DNA of 64,000 nt from Mesonia sp008017825 (GCF_008017825.1 NZ_VRLS01000094.1:62001-126000), one strand, 5' to 3'. Numbered from the stretch's first letter, positions 51,301-61,387 are shown. Numbers and translations are program-made. The notes: generated by a model not told the origin, from the letters alone.

Positions 51301-54300
51301 ATGCGAAATTACTTTACTCAAATCAAAGAAAATCCTAAATTTTTATTGATTTTTTCTAGTATTTTATTCTTCTTTACTTTTAGTGCATTTGCACAAGAAA
51401 AAGATCAAGAAGTTTCTAAAACTATCTATTTCACTGCTAATACAGGCTTGGAAAAAGAATCAAAAACCGATGAAATCCTTAGCGAAATTGTAAAATCTTC
51501 TCAACAAGATAATAATGCAGCTATCGTAGTGATAGGAAATATTACCAGAGAAGATGGATATCCTAAAAATAAAAAAGATAGAAAAAAAGAAGAAGACTTT
51601 TTGACCAACAGCCTCTTAAACCCTCTTAAAAATTTTAACGGAAATGTAATCTTTACACCAGGAAAAAATGAATGGAATAAAGGCGGACATAAAAACATAG
51701 ACGATTTAGAGTCTTTTTTACAAGATAATAGCAAGTCTGAGTTTTGGCCAAATGATGGTTGTCCCATCGAACGTGAATCTTTAAGTGATGAGGTAGAACT
51801 GGTAATGATAGATTCTCAATGGTATATAGAAAATTGGGATGATTATCCTTATTTAAACAATAAATGTGAACTCAAAACCAGAGAGCAGTTCTTTGCACAG
51901 TTTAAAGATGAGTTAAAAGATGAGCAGAATAAAACAATTATTGTTGCAATTCATCATCCTGTTTTAAGTGCTAATAGAAAAGGCTTTTTTGGTAGAATGG
52001 GTGGTTTTTCTAACCAGGCATATTATAATACTCAAATGCAAGAGTTAGTGGGAAGATTAGAGAGTTTGGCTAGCCAGTTTGAAGATGTAATATTTGTTTC
52101 GGGTGCCCATAAAAACCTTCAATATTTAGTAGATGATGGAATCCCACAAATTATTAGTGGTGCTTCAGGAAAAATTGAAAAAACAAGACCAGAAGAAGAT
52201 AAAGGATATTTCGCAAGTAATAAAAATGGATTCGCTAAATTAATAGCATATAAAGACGGTAATTCTCTTGTAGAAATGTATGAAGTTCAAGACGGTAAAT
52301 CTACTTTAGTTTATACTAAAGAAATTACTAGAAAAAAAGGAAAGTTAGAAGACTTCGATTATCACACTAAAGACGAATTTGGCTCTACTTATAAAGCATC
52401 AATATATACAGAAGAGGAAACCGATAAATCTAATTTTCACGAATGGGCTTGGGGAGATCATTACCGAGATGTTTATAGTAAAAAAATTGAGGCTCCTGTA
52501 CTATTTATAGATACTCTACCTAACAATATGAAAGCTTCAAGAGCTGGAGGAGGAAACCAATCTAGAACTTTAAGAATAGCTAATGACGAAGGGCGTGAAT
52601 ATAATATAAGAGAATTACGCAAAAGTGCTGTAAGGTTTATACAGTCTACTATACAAGACCATTATGTGGTAGATTATATGAGAAATACTTTAGCTGAAGA
52701 TATCGTTTTAGATTTTTACACAACTGCACATCCTTATGCTCCCTTTGCTGTAAATGGATTATCAAAGAATTTAAATATTTATCATGCCAATCCTAAAGTC
52801 GTTTACGTTCCTAAGCAAAAAGCTTTAGGCAGATTTAACGAATCATACGGAGATAAGTTATATATGCTAGAAGAGCACGTAGGAGATGAAAATAAAGATT
52901 TTGAGACCTTTGGAAACTCAGAAGATATCATTAGCACTTCAGATATGCTTTTGGAGATTCAAGATAACAAAGACGCAAAGATTGATGAAGATGAGTATAT
53001 CAAAGCTCGTATTTTTGATATGTTAATCGGAGATTGGGATAGACACCAAGACCAATGGAGATGGTCTAAGTTCGAAGAAGATAGTAAAGATGTATATAAA
53101 CCTATACCAAGAGATCGTGACCAAGCGTTTCCTAGATACGACGGTCCAATTATCTCTTTATTAAAAATTGGTGTTCCAGCTTTAAGAGTAATGCAAAATT
53201 ATGAACCTACAATAAAGAACGTAAAATGGTTTAATTCTGCAGGATACCCTCTAGATAAAAACTTCATTAATACCTCAAGCTGGGAAGACTGGAAAAAGCA
53301 AGCGCTATATATTCAAAATAATTTAAGTGATGAAGATATAGACAACGCTTTCGCGGAATTACCTAAGGATACGCAAGATGAAACCATAGATCAAATCAAA
53401 AAAACTCTTAAATTAAGAAGAGAAAATATTGTTGATATTACTAAAGATTATTTCACCTATTTTAAAAAGTTTGAAACAGTAATAGGAACAAATGAAGACA
53501 ATAAGTTTCTTATTACAAGAAAGGATAACGGTATCACAAAAATTGAAATTGAAGAGGATGATGAAGTTATTTTTTCTAATGAATATGATGCCAAAGAAAC
53601 TAAAGAAATTTGGGTGTATGGATTAAATGGAGATGATGAATTTAAAGTTGAAGGAGATGGAAATAACCCTATAAAATTGAAAATATTAGGCGGAGAAGAA
53701 AATGATATATATGATTTTGATAGAAAAGCTAAAACTAAAGTTTACGATTACAAATCAAAAAATAACACCTTTGAGAATGTAGGATCAAAAAGATTGACCG
53801 ATTCTTATGAAATTAATAATTATGACCCTACAAGAAGAAAGTATTCAAGTAATGTGGTATTACCTAGTTTAGGTTTTGATCCAGATGCTGGCTTTAAAGT
53901 AGGTTTATCAGATACTTTTACCACCTATGGTTTAGCTAGAAACCCATTTACTACACAACATACATTAAGTGCTAATTATTTTTCTGCAACTCAAGGTTTT
54001 GAATTTAACTATTACGGAGAGTTCGCACATATTTTCTACAATTGGAATTTAGGATTAGATGCTAAATATACAAGCGCTAACTACGCTATAAACTTTTTTG
54101 GAGTAGGAAATGGAACAAGTTATGATAACGATATTGATAAAGATTTTAACCGAGTACCTATCAAACAATGGCATGTTGCTCCGTCTTTAATTTATAGAAA
54201 AAACTCAACTATGAAAGCTTATTTTAAGCCAAGTATAGAGTCTTACGAAGTAGATAATTCATTTAATGATTTTGTAAGTAATTTCTACGATGAAAATAAC

Positions 54301-54900
54301 GACGTCTTCGAAAAACAAATGTACGCAGGAGCAGAAGTTGGATTCAATTTCAACAACAAAGGAAGCCTTATTGGTTACCCAAGAAGAGGAATGGAACTAG
54401 ATTTAAAGGCAGGATATAAATCGAGTATAAACGAAGATTATGATAACCAGTTTACCTACTTAAACCCAACAGTTTCATTTGTATATCCTATCCATGAAAG
54501 TGGAGCAGCAACCGTAGCAACACGTGCGAGCGCCGATTTTATATTAGGTGATTTGGGTGAAGATTATGAATTTTATCACGCTGCAAGTGTAGGAGGAAAT
54601 GAAAGCTTACGCGGATTTAGAAACGATCGTTTTTTAGGAGAGACATCTTTCTTTCACAGTACAGATTTACGTGTAGGGATTACCAAGTTTAGAACCAATT
54701 TTGTTCCTATTAGATTAGGAGTAACTGGAGGTTTTGATTATGGTAGAGTTTGGATTGAAGGAGAAGACTCCAATAAAATACATACAAGCTATGGTGGTTC
54801 TGTATTCCTTAACGGATTTAATGCATTTACCGCTAATGTTGGTTACTATTTAAGTGATGAAGATAATAGGCTTATTTTTACATTAGGATTTAGATTCTAA
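51301..54900 (+). CDS. Large outer-membrane protein: degenerate phosphoesterase head plus BamA-like barrel
   Basis: 1199 residues, signal peptide to F-S-A-F-A-Q at 32. Residues 40-300 align with the calcineurin-like phosphoesterase head of a Bacteroidota family, but the metal ligands are gone: A-N-T-G (46-49) where G-D-x-G is expected, G-N-I-T-R-E-D (79-85) for G-D-N-x-Y, G-K-N-E-W (121-125) for G-N-H-D-W, and S-G-A-H-K-N (267-272) for S-G-H-E-H-N. Only I-H-H-P (217-220) is kept. After a long middle region (300-800), the C-terminus is an Omp85-type barrel with S-L-R-G-F-R-N-D-R-F-L-G and a final F-T-L-G-F-R-F. Divergent from tamB; closed by a terminator. Confidence 0.85.
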   Translation: MRNYFTQIKENPKFLLIFSSILFFFTFSAFAQEKDQEVSKTIYFTANTGLEKESKTDEILSEIVKSSQQDNNAAIVVIGNITREDGYPKNKKDRKKEEDFLTNSLLNPLKNFNGNVIFTPGKNEWNKGGHKNIDDLESFLQDNSKSEFWPNDGCPIERESLSDEVELVMIDSQWYIENWDDYPYLNNKCELKTREQFFAQFKDELKDEQNKTIIVAIHHPVLSANRKGFFGRMGGFSNQAYYNTQMQELVGRLESLASQFEDVIFVSGAHKNLQYLVDDGIPQIISGASGKIEKTRPEEDKGYFASNKNGFAKLIAYKDGNSLVEMYEVQDGKSTLVYTKEITRKKGKLEDFDYHTKDEFGSTYKASIYTEEETDKSNFHEWAWGDHYRDVYSKKIEAPVLFIDTLPNNMKASRAGGGNQSRTLRIANDEGREYNIRELRKSAVRFIQSTIQDHYVVDYMRNTLAEDIVLDFYTTAHPYAPFAVNGLSKNLNIYHANPKVVYVPKQKALGRFNESYGDKLYMLEEHVGDENKDFETFGNSEDIISTSDMLLEIQDNKDAKIDEDEYIKARIFDMLIGDWDRHQDQWRWSKFEEDSKDVYKPIPRDRDQAFPRYDGPIISLLKIGVPALRVMQNYEPTIKNVKWFNSAGYPLDKNFINTSSWEDWKKQALYIQNNLSDEDIDNAFAELPKDTQDETIDQIKKTLKLRRENIVDITKDYFTYFKKFETVIGTNEDNKFLITRKDNGITKIEIEEDDEVIFSNEYDAKETKEIWVYGLNGDDEFKVEGDGNNPIKLKILGGEENDIYDFDRKAKTKVYDYKSKNNTFENVGSKRLTDSYEINNYDPTRRKYSSNVVLPSLGFDPDAGFKVGLSDTFTTYGLARNPFTTQHTLSANYFSATQGFEFNYYGEFAHIFYNWNLGLDAKYTSANYAINFFGVGNGTSYDNDIDKDFNRVPIKQWHVAPSLIYRKNSTMKAYFKPSIESYEVDNSFNDFVSNFYDENNDVFEKQMYAGAEVGFNFNNKGSLIGYPRRGMELDLKAGYKSSINEDYDNQFTYLNPTVSFVYPIHESGAATVATRASADFILGDLGEDYEFYHAASVGGNESLRGFRNDRFLGETSFFHSTDLRVGITKFRTNFVPIRLGVTGGFDYGRVWIEGEDSNKIHTSYGGSVFLNGFNAFTANVGYYLSDEDNRLIFTLGFRF

Positions 54901-54920
54901 CCTATAGATATATGAGTATA

Positions 54921-54956
54921 AAAAAAGCTTCAGGTTTTACCTGAAGCTTTTTTTAT
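54921..54956. terminator. Bidirectional terminator between convergent genes
   Basis: AAAAAAGCTTCAGG-tttta-CCTGAAGCTTTTTT: 14-bp arms with U runs in both directions. It lies between the barrel protein stop (54900) and the convergent PepSY gene stop (54962). Confidence 0.9.
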
Positions 54957-54961
54957 ATCTA

Positions 54962-56086
54962 CTAAGATTTCTTTTTCTTCTTTTTTAATTTATTCAACCA
55001 AATAATAGTTCCGGTAACGGGCAAACTTGTAGCGATTAAACAAGTTATAAAATAAATTATTTTAGAGAAAGAACCATAAATTTCTCCCGTATGTAAGGGT
55101 TTAATTACAGATGCTAATTGCACATTTAAAGGCTTTTCATTGAAGATCTCTTTATGCAGAACCTTTCCTTCTCTGTCTAAAATTAGTTGATCTGAAGTTA
55201 CTGGAGAAAAATTGTTTGAATTGTACTTTCGAATCTCTATTATATCATTTGAGGTGGTAGCAAATGTAATTCTTAACTTTCCAGAATAATTTAATTCTTG
55301 TGAAGAAATTTCTATTAGTTCTTCTACACTTTTCTCATTTTTTGGTATAGATGATTTAAATTTTGGTCCTCCTCCTCTATCAAAAATCTTTGCTCCTATT
55401 ACATTACTTGCACCTTCTCTATACCAATCAAAAGACCAGTTTAAACCTGTTAAAGCCATAATTATTATAAAAATACAGGCATAAAAACCTAAAGTATTGT
55501 GTAAATCATGATTAATACGCTTCCAGTTGGCTGAAAATTTAATTTTAAACCCAGGTTTAAAGTTCTTCCATTTATATTTTTTTGGAAACCACAAAATAAT
55601 TCCAGTAACCGAAAGGACTAAAAATATTATAGTAGCAATACCTACTATAGGTCTTCCTACTGGAACATCCAATAATAACCAACGATGTATTTTAAACAAC
55701 GTAAAGAAAAACTCATCTAAACTTGTTTTTTTAGGCAGTAGGGTTTCGCTGGTATATGGATTGACTAGAAAAGTGGTACCGCGGCGATCGTCTGGTGAAG
55801 TTTTGATATCAAACTCATAAGGCGCATCTTTTTCTACTGGGATGGTTAAACGTTTTACTTCTCCGTTAACTCTTAATTGTTGATTTAACTGTGCGATAGG
55901 TTGTACTTCGCTTTCAATAGGGTTTATGGTAAGCTTTTCTTTAAATACGTCTTTGATTTCGTTTTCAAAAACCAGTAAAGTTCCGCTAAGGCAAACTAAA
56001 AAAAGTATAATTCCACTTCCTACTCCCAACCATAAATGAACATCATTTATAAACTTTTTAAAAGTATATTTTTTATTGTTTTTCAT
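54962..56086 (-). CDS. PepSY-associated transmembrane protein (iron-uptake type)
   Basis: 374 residues with four hydrophobic helices (about 17-37, 143-165, 195-217, 340-362). N-terminal D-V-H-L-W-L-G-V-G-S-G-I-I-L-F-L with the histidine of this family, F-K-I-H-R-W-L-L-L-D-V-P-V-G-R-P, and N-H-D-L-H-N-T-L-G-F in the third helix region. Such PepSY_TM proteins are usually iron-regulated and may transfer electrons or reduce ferri-siderophores. Ends in a Lys-rich tail. Standalone gene. Confidence 0.88.
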   Translation of the reverse strand: MKNNKKYTFKKFINDVHLWLGVGSGIILFLVCLSGTLLVFENEIKDVFKEKLTINPIESEVQPIAQLNQQLRVNGEVKRLTIPVEKDAPYEFDIKTSPDDRRGTTFLVNPYTSETLLPKKTSLDEFFFTLFKIHRWLLLDVPVGRPIVGIATIIFLVLSVTGIILWFPKKYKWKNFKPGFKIKFSANWKRINHDLHNTLGFYACIFIIIMALTGLNWSFDWYREGASNVIGAKIFDRGGGPKFKSSIPKNEKSVEELIEISSQELNYSGKLRITFATTSNDIIEIRKYNSNNFSPVTSDQLILDREGKVLHKEIFNEKPLNVQLASVIKPLHTGEIYGSFSKIIYFITCLIATSLPVTGTIIWLNKLKKKKKKS

Positions 56087-56251
56087 ACCTACCCTATTTA
56101 AAGCTGTAAAAAATCACGCTAAATTTTATTTGTTTCTGAAGTTTTATAGCCTGCAAAAATATTATAGTATCTATAATAAACAACTATTATTTAGATTAAT
56201 TTTAAATAGATGCATTAATTAAAAATTGATTTTTAAAATAAATACTGCTAT

Positions 56252-56283
56252 AAAAAAGAGCAACCTTTTAAAAGTTGCTCTTT
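56252..56283 (-). terminator. Terminator after aconitase
   Basis: AAAGAGCAAC and GTTGCTCTTT arms around an A/T loop, followed by a U run on the minus strand, 34 bp past the acnA stop. Confidence 0.85.
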
Positions 56284-56316
56284 CATCTATCTAAAATTGT
56301 AAAATATTTATTGGAT

Positions 56317-59103
56317 TTATTCTTCTAGAAATTGGCGTAAAACGTATTGAAGTATTCCTCCGTGTTTTACATATTCAATTTCTATTTGAGAATCTAACCT
56401 GGTGATTACTTTAAATTGAGTTTCTTCACCATTTGTATTTGTTGCTATAACACTTAATTCTTTTCCTGGCGTTAATCCGTCTTCAATTCCTACAATATCA
56501 AAAGTTTCTTCTCCGCTTAACCCTAAAGATTTAGCATCTTCACCTTCTTTAAACTCTAAAGGTAAAACTCCCAAACCTACTAAGTTAGATCGGTGAATTC
56601 TTTCGTATGATGCTGCAATGACAGCTTTTACTCCGAGTAAATCGGTTCCTTTCGCAGCCCAATCTCGAGAAGAACCAGAACCATATTCTGTTCCTGCTAA
56701 AACTACCAAAGGAGTTTTACTTTCTTGATATTTCATAGCAGCATCATAAACGGTCATTTCCTTGTCTTCGGGATAATAATGCGTATAACCTCCTTGTCTA
56801 CTAGCTATTTCATTATTTATTCGCACATTAGCAAAAGTTCCGCGCATCATCACTTCATGATTTCCTCTACGTGAACCGTAAGAGTTAAACATTCCTTTTT
56901 CCACTCCTTTAGATTTTAAATATTTCCCAGCCGGACTGTCTTCCGCGAAAGCGCCAGCAGGTGAAATATGATCTGTAGTAACCGAATTTCCCAACTTCAT
57001 AAGAACCCTTGCATTTTTAATGTTTTGCATAGGTTCGGGGTTTTCATTTATATCTTTGAAGAAAGGTATTTCTTTAATGTAAGTGGAATCTTCTTTCCAT
57101 TGATAATCCAAGCTTTTGGGTGCTTCTAATTTTTTCCACTGTTCTTCTCCGTCAAAAATTACTTTGTATTCGTGTTCATAATCTTCTTTATTGGTAGCAG
57201 ATTCTATAGCTTCTTGAATTTCGCCTTGTGTCGGCCAAATGTCTTTGAGAAAAACATCTTGCCCATTCGCATCGGTTGCCAAGGGTTCTTCCATTAAATT
57301 AATATCTACCCTACCAGCAATAGCATAAGCCACCACCAACATTGGAGAAGCTAAAAAGTTCATTTGAATTTTAGGATGAATACGAGCTTCAAAGTTTCTA
57401 TTTCCGCTTAAGACGGAAGAGACTACCAAGTCACTTTTATCAATTGCTTTTTCAATATGAGTTGGGAGAGGACCCGAATTTCCTATACACGTAGTACAAC
57501 CATAGCCTACCACATGAAATTTTAAGGCTTCTAAATCTTTTAATAGCCCCGCTCTCTTTAAATAATTAGTAACAACTTTAGAACCTGGTGCTAACGAAGT
57601 TTTTACCCAAGGTTTTACATCTATACCTTTTTCTATGGCTTTGCGAGCTACTAAACCTGCTCCTAACATTACCGATGGATTTGAGGTGTTGGTACACGAT
57701 GTAATGGCAGCTACCACAATTGAACCATCACTTAATAAATATTCTTCATTTTCTCGCTTAATGCGAACTGATTGTAATTCATTTCGCTCTACTTCTACCT
57801 CAACATCTTCCTCTTTTTGTTGTCCTTTTGCACCTTCTTCATCTTGATGTAACTCTGTTCCGCTACCCCCCTCATCGTACCATAATTCTCTTTTCTCTCT
57901 TGGTAAATAATCTCTGCCGTGAACTTCACTAAGTAAACTGCTAAATTGATCTTTAAGCTTTTTAACTAATATTTTATCTTGCGGACGTTTTGGTCCTGAT
58001 ACTGAAGGTTCTAAACTTGATAAATCTACCGTTAATACATCTGAATACTCAATATTTTCTTTTCCAGTTCGCCAAAGCAAGTTCTCTTTACAGTAAGTTT
58101 CAACCAACTCTAATTGCTTTTCATTTCTGTTGGTTTTTTCCATATAGCGAATGGTTTGATCATCTATAGGAAAATAAGTTACCGTACAACCAAATTCTGG
58201 AGACATATTAGAAATTGTAGCTCTATCAGGAACCGAAAGGTGATCTAAACCGTCGCCAAAGACTTCAACAAAATCTCCCACTACCCCATAAGATCGTAAC
58301 TTATTGGTAATTTCTAAAACCATATCGGTGGCTGTAATTCCTTCTGGCAGTTTACCTGTCAACTCCAAACCAATCACTTTTGGGGTGGTAAAGTAAATAG
58401 GCTGACCTAAAAGTGCAGCTTCTGCTTCTATTCCTCCAACTCCCCAACCAACAACACCTATACCATTTACCATAGGAGTGTGAGAATCTGTTCCTACCAA
58501 ACTATCGGGAAATGCCCAACCATCTCTTTCTACCACTCCTTTTGCCAAGTATTCTAAGTTTACTTGGTGGCAAATTCCCATTCCTGGAGGAACCACCGTG
58601 AAATTTTCAAAAGCATTTTGAGCCCACTTTAATACTTCGTAACGTTCTTTATTTCTTTTATATTCGTATTCTACATTTTTCTTATAAGCATAGTCCGTAC
58701 CGAAGAAGTCTACTTGAACCGAATGGTCAATCACTAAATCTACAGGTACTTTAGGATTAATCTTAGAACCATCTTTACCTTTACGGATAGCTTCAGACCG
58801 TATGGCTGCAATATCTACGACGGCAGGAACTCCTGTAAAGTCTTGCATTAAAACACGAGCTGGCTTATATGGCACTGCATTTTCACTTCCTTTTGGATTC
58901 CAGTTAATAAGATTTTTGATATGATCATCATCTACTAAAAAGCCATCATAATTCCGTAAAGCATTTTCTAATAGAATTTTTATGGAAAAGGGAAGTTTTT
59001 CAATTTTGGGAAATTCTTTACTAAGCTTTTCAAGACTGATGAAGTTTAGCTCTCCTTTAGAAGTTTTTAATTGTTTTTTTAAGTTTTGGATGGTTTCTTT
59101 CAT
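56317..59103 (-). CDS. acnA: Aconitate hydratase, AcnA type
   Basis: 928 residues. TCA-cycle isomerisation of citrate to isocitrate, cytoplasmic, with a [4Fe-4S] cluster. The cluster ligands are seen in A-I-T-S-C-T-N-T-S-N-P-S and G-Y-G-C-T-T-C-I-G-N-S-G-P-L. D-S-H-T-P-M-V-N-G and S-R-D-W-A-A-K-G-T-D-L-L-G are active-site segments, and N-S-Y-G-S-R-R-G-N-H-E-V-M-M-R-G-T-F starts the swivel domain. An acidic insert around residue 425 (G-Q-Q-K-E-E-D-V-E-V-E-V-E-R) is unusual. A 9-bp dyad lies 40-74 bp upstream of the start. Confidence 0.97.
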   Translation of the reverse strand: MKETIQNLKKQLKTSKGELNFISLEKLSKEFPKIEKLPFSIKILLENALRNYDGFLVDDDHIKNLINWNPKGSENAVPYKPARVLMQDFTGVPAVVDIAAIRSEAIRKGKDGSKINPKVPVDLVIDHSVQVDFFGTDYAYKKNVEYEYKRNKERYEVLKWAQNAFENFTVVPPGMGICHQVNLEYLAKGVVERDGWAFPDSLVGTDSHTPMVNGIGVVGWGVGGIEAEAALLGQPIYFTTPKVIGLELTGKLPEGITATDMVLEITNKLRSYGVVGDFVEVFGDGLDHLSVPDRATISNMSPEFGCTVTYFPIDDQTIRYMEKTNRNEKQLELVETYCKENLLWRTGKENIEYSDVLTVDLSSLEPSVSGPKRPQDKILVKKLKDQFSSLLSEVHGRDYLPREKRELWYDEGGSGTELHQDEEGAKGQQKEEDVEVEVERNELQSVRIKRENEEYLLSDGSIVVAAITSCTNTSNPSVMLGAGLVARKAIEKGIDVKPWVKTSLAPGSKVVTNYLKRAGLLKDLEALKFHVVGYGCTTCIGNSGPLPTHIEKAIDKSDLVVSSVLSGNRNFEARIHPKIQMNFLASPMLVVAYAIAGRVDINLMEEPLATDANGQDVFLKDIWPTQGEIQEAIESATNKEDYEHEYKVIFDGEEQWKKLEAPKSLDYQWKEDSTYIKEIPFFKDINENPEPMQNIKNARVLMKLGNSVTTDHISPAGAFAEDSPAGKYLKSKGVEKGMFNSYGSRRGNHEVMMRGTFANVRINNEIASRQGGYTHYYPEDKEMTVYDAAMKYQESKTPLVVLAGTEYGSGSSRDWAAKGTDLLGVKAVIAASYERIHRSNLVGLGVLPLEFKEGEDAKSLGLSGEETFDIVGIEDGLTPGKELSVIATNTNGEETQFKVITRLDSQIEIEYVKHGGILQYVLRQFLEE

Positions 59104-59142
59104 AGCAATGTTTAAATTTAATCGGTTTGAAGGAATCTTTAA

Positions 59143-59177
59143 GTTGACTTTTAAATTTACAAATTATTAAAGTCAAC
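59143..59177. promoter_or_regulatory. GTTGACTTT / AAAGTCAAC dyad between acnA and the FMN reductase
   Basis: Perfect 9-bp arms separated by 17 bp, in the 118-bp divergent region between acnA (minus) and the gene at 59222 (plus). Each arm carries a TTGAC that could be a -33 element for one direction, so the symmetry may reflect two facing promoters or a dimer site. Confidence 0.45.
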
Positions 59178-59221
59178 AGATTGAGCATTAAGCCTTTTTT
59201 AACTTCATTTAAATAATAGTC

Positions 59222-59734
59222 ATGAAAATTTTAGGGATTTCGGGATCGGCAAGTTTACAGAGTAGTAATTTTTATTTACTAAAAGCTATACAAGGAGAAA
59301 TCAAAGACAAACATTCAATGAAAATAATAGAGAATTTGTCAGAGCTTCCCTTATTTACACCTCAACGTTTGGAGAATGGTGTACCAAAATGTGTTCTTAA
59401 TTTTAAAAAAGAGCTTATACATAATGATGCTATAATTATGAGCACCCCCGAGTATACCCACAATATACCAGCTGTTTTAAAAAATATGATAGAATGGTGC
59501 ACGCATTCAGGAGAATTTGAAAGTAAAAAAATAATTGTGATGACATTTACACCGTATGAACCACGTGGAAAATTTGCGATGCAATCTCTACTTAGTTCTT
59601 TAAAGGCTATGAAAGCGAACATTATTACTCAGTTTCCTCTTTATCGAACCGATGTTACTTTTTCAAATAGAGAAATTTCCTTTACGGAAGAATCTAAAAC
59701 GTTAATTAAAGAAGCGGTAGAGCTATTAGAATAA
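59222..59734 (+). CDS. NAD(P)H-dependent FMN reductase
   Basis: 170 residues, flavodoxin-like. N-terminal I-S-G-S-A-S-L-Q-S-S-N binds the FMN phosphate, and S-T-P-E-Y-T-H-N-I-P-A-V-L-K-N-M-I-E-W is the family signature. Probably reduces FMN, azo compounds or quinones. Divergent from acnA and closed by a strong terminator. Confidence 0.92.
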   Translation: MKILGISGSASLQSSNFYLLKAIQGEIKDKHSMKIIENLSELPLFTPQRLENGVPKCVLNFKKELIHNDAIIMSTPEYTHNIPAVLKNMIEWCTHSGEFESKKIIVMTFTPYEPRGKFAMQSLLSSLKAMKANIITQFPLYRTDVTFSNREISFTEESKTLIKEAVELLE

Positions 59735-59767
59735 AAAAGCTACATAAATTAATATGTAGCTTTTTTT
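59733..59767. terminator. Terminator between convergent genes
   Basis: AAAAAAGCTACAT-aaattaat-ATGTAGCTTTTTT, 13-bp arms plus U run. It serves the FMN reductase and perhaps the convergent dehydrogenase at 59811. Confidence 0.9.
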
Positions 59768-59810
59768 AAATATTATTTAAAGGTTTATATTTAATTTCCC
59801 TTTAAATAAT

Positions 59811-61193
59811 TTATGAATTTAAGCTCATCATTGCTTTTGCATTCACAAATTCTTTCATTCCAAAACCTCCATGCTCTCTTCCGTAACCCGAATCTTTTAC
59901 TCCGCCGAAAGGCATATTGGGTTGTGCTAAACCAAAAGAGTTAATAAACACCATACCAGTATCAAAATGATTTTTAGCAAGTTCAAATGCTCGAGATTCA
60001 TCTTTTGTAAAGATTCCTCCACCTAACCCAAATCTACTATCGTTAGCTACTTTGAAAGCTTCTTCTTCGTCTTTCACTTTAATTAAAGAAGCTACTGGAC
60101 CAAATAACTCATCATCATAAGCTGGTTGTCCTGAAGCAACATTTTCTAAAACAGTAGCTGGATAATAATATCCTTCTTGGTCTGGAATTTCTCCTCCACA
60201 TGAAATTTTAGCTCCGTTTTCCACACTTTTTTCGACTTGATCGTGAAGTTTCTCTCTTAAATCTTTACGAGCCATAGGACCGATTTTTGAATCTTTATCT
60301 TTTGGATCTCCTGCTTTGATAGACTTCATTTTCTCTACATAAGCATCTCTAAACTCTTCATAAACTTCCTCTACAATAACAAAACGTTTTGCTGCTACAC
60401 AAGTCTCACCATTGTTATAAATTCTTCCATTTACACAGGCTTTAACCGCTGTTTCGATATCGGCATCTTTTAAAACAATATAAGCATCATTAGATCCTAA
60501 TTCTAAGACTGTTTTTTTCAATTCTGCTCCTGCTTTCTCTCCAATAACTTTTCCTGCTTCTGGACTTCCTGTTAAAGTAACTCCTCTAACCCTTTTATTT
60601 TTAATAACATTATCTGAAGCATCGTGGTCAATTACGAGAACTTTAAAAAGGTTTTCAGGTAATCCTGCTTCTGCAAATACTTTCTCCAGTAATAATCCTG
60701 TTCCAGTAACATTAGCTGCGTGCTTCAGTAGAACTCCATTACCAGCCATAAGATTAGCAATTGCATAACGCATTACTTGGTATACCGGAAAATTCCAAGG
60801 TTGAATTCCGTAAATAACACCTATGGGAGAATACGTAATAATACCTTTTCCTCCATTGGGAAGTTCTTTTTCTTCATCTTTAAGGTTTTCAGGGCCATTT
60901 TCTGCAGTCCAATCACAAATTTGTGCACATAGGTCTACTTCTTGCTTACTTTGCTTGAGAAGTTTTCCCATTTCATCGGTCATCAATTGGGTCAATTCCT
61001 CTTTATGATTTTGCAGTGATTTTCCTACTTTCTTGATATATGAAGCTCTTTCTTCTGGTGATTTCTTTTTCCATTCTAAAAAGGCATGGTGACAACTTTC
61101 AATAGCATCCTCCATTTCTTTTGAGGACATATACTCGTAAGTTTCTAATACCTCTTCGGTTGCTGGATTGGTAGTCTTAAATGAATTTGACAT
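59811..61193 (-). CDS. NAD(P)-dependent succinate-semialdehyde-type aldehyde dehydrogenase
   Basis: 460 residues, full ALDH fold. V-L-E-L-G-S-N-D-A-Y holds the general-base Glu, Y-N-N-G-E-T-C-V-A-A-K-R the catalytic Cys, and M-P-F-G-G-V-K-D-S-G-Y-G-R-E the C-terminal signature. The short N-terminus and G-S-N-D-A-Y are typical of the single-gene succinate-semialdehyde dehydrogenase group (GabD-like/YneI). Substrate is inferred from subfamily. Oxidises the semialdehyde to succinate, feeding the TCA cycle near acnA. Confidence 0.9.
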   Translation of the reverse strand: MSNSFKTTNPATEEVLETYEYMSSKEMEDAIESCHHAFLEWKKKSPEERASYIKKVGKSLQNHKEELTQLMTDEMGKLLKQSKQEVDLCAQICDWTAENGPENLKDEEKELPNGGKGIITYSPIGVIYGIQPWNFPVYQVMRYAIANLMAGNGVLLKHAANVTGTGLLLEKVFAEAGLPENLFKVLVIDHDASDNVIKNKRVRGVTLTGSPEAGKVIGEKAGAELKKTVLELGSNDAYIVLKDADIETAVKACVNGRIYNNGETCVAAKRFVIVEEVYEEFRDAYVEKMKSIKAGDPKDKDSKIGPMARKDLREKLHDQVEKSVENGAKISCGGEIPDQEGYYYPATVLENVASGQPAYDDELFGPVASLIKVKDEEEAFKVANDSRFGLGGGIFTKDESRAFELAKNHFDTGMVFINSFGLAQPNMPFGGVKDSGYGREHGGFGMKEFVNAKAMMSLNS

Positions 61194-61326
61194 AGTTTTT
61201 TTATTTTAAAGATAGAAAGAACATTAGCACTTTTTCCTAATAAAATGTTATTAAACAATTCTTTAAGAGTCTCGCTAAAAATTTTTTTTTCTTGCAAATC
61301 CGCGAAAGCACAAACTTTATAAAAAC

Positions 61327-61365
61327 AAAAAAGGTCATCTAAAACAATATTTTAGATGACCTTTT
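61327..61365 (-). terminator. Terminator after the AONS-family gene
   Basis: AAAAGGTCATCTAAAA-caata-TTTTAGATGACCTTTT, perfect 16-bp arms, 22 bp past the stop of the gene at 61388. Confidence 0.88.
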
Positions 61366-61387
61366 ATATATTTGAAAGAAAGTTATT

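Noticed and set aside
51301..54900. Functional calcineurin-like phosphatase call for the N-terminal head
   Set aside because: Four of the five metal-binding motifs have lost their ligands, so only fold homology is claimed.
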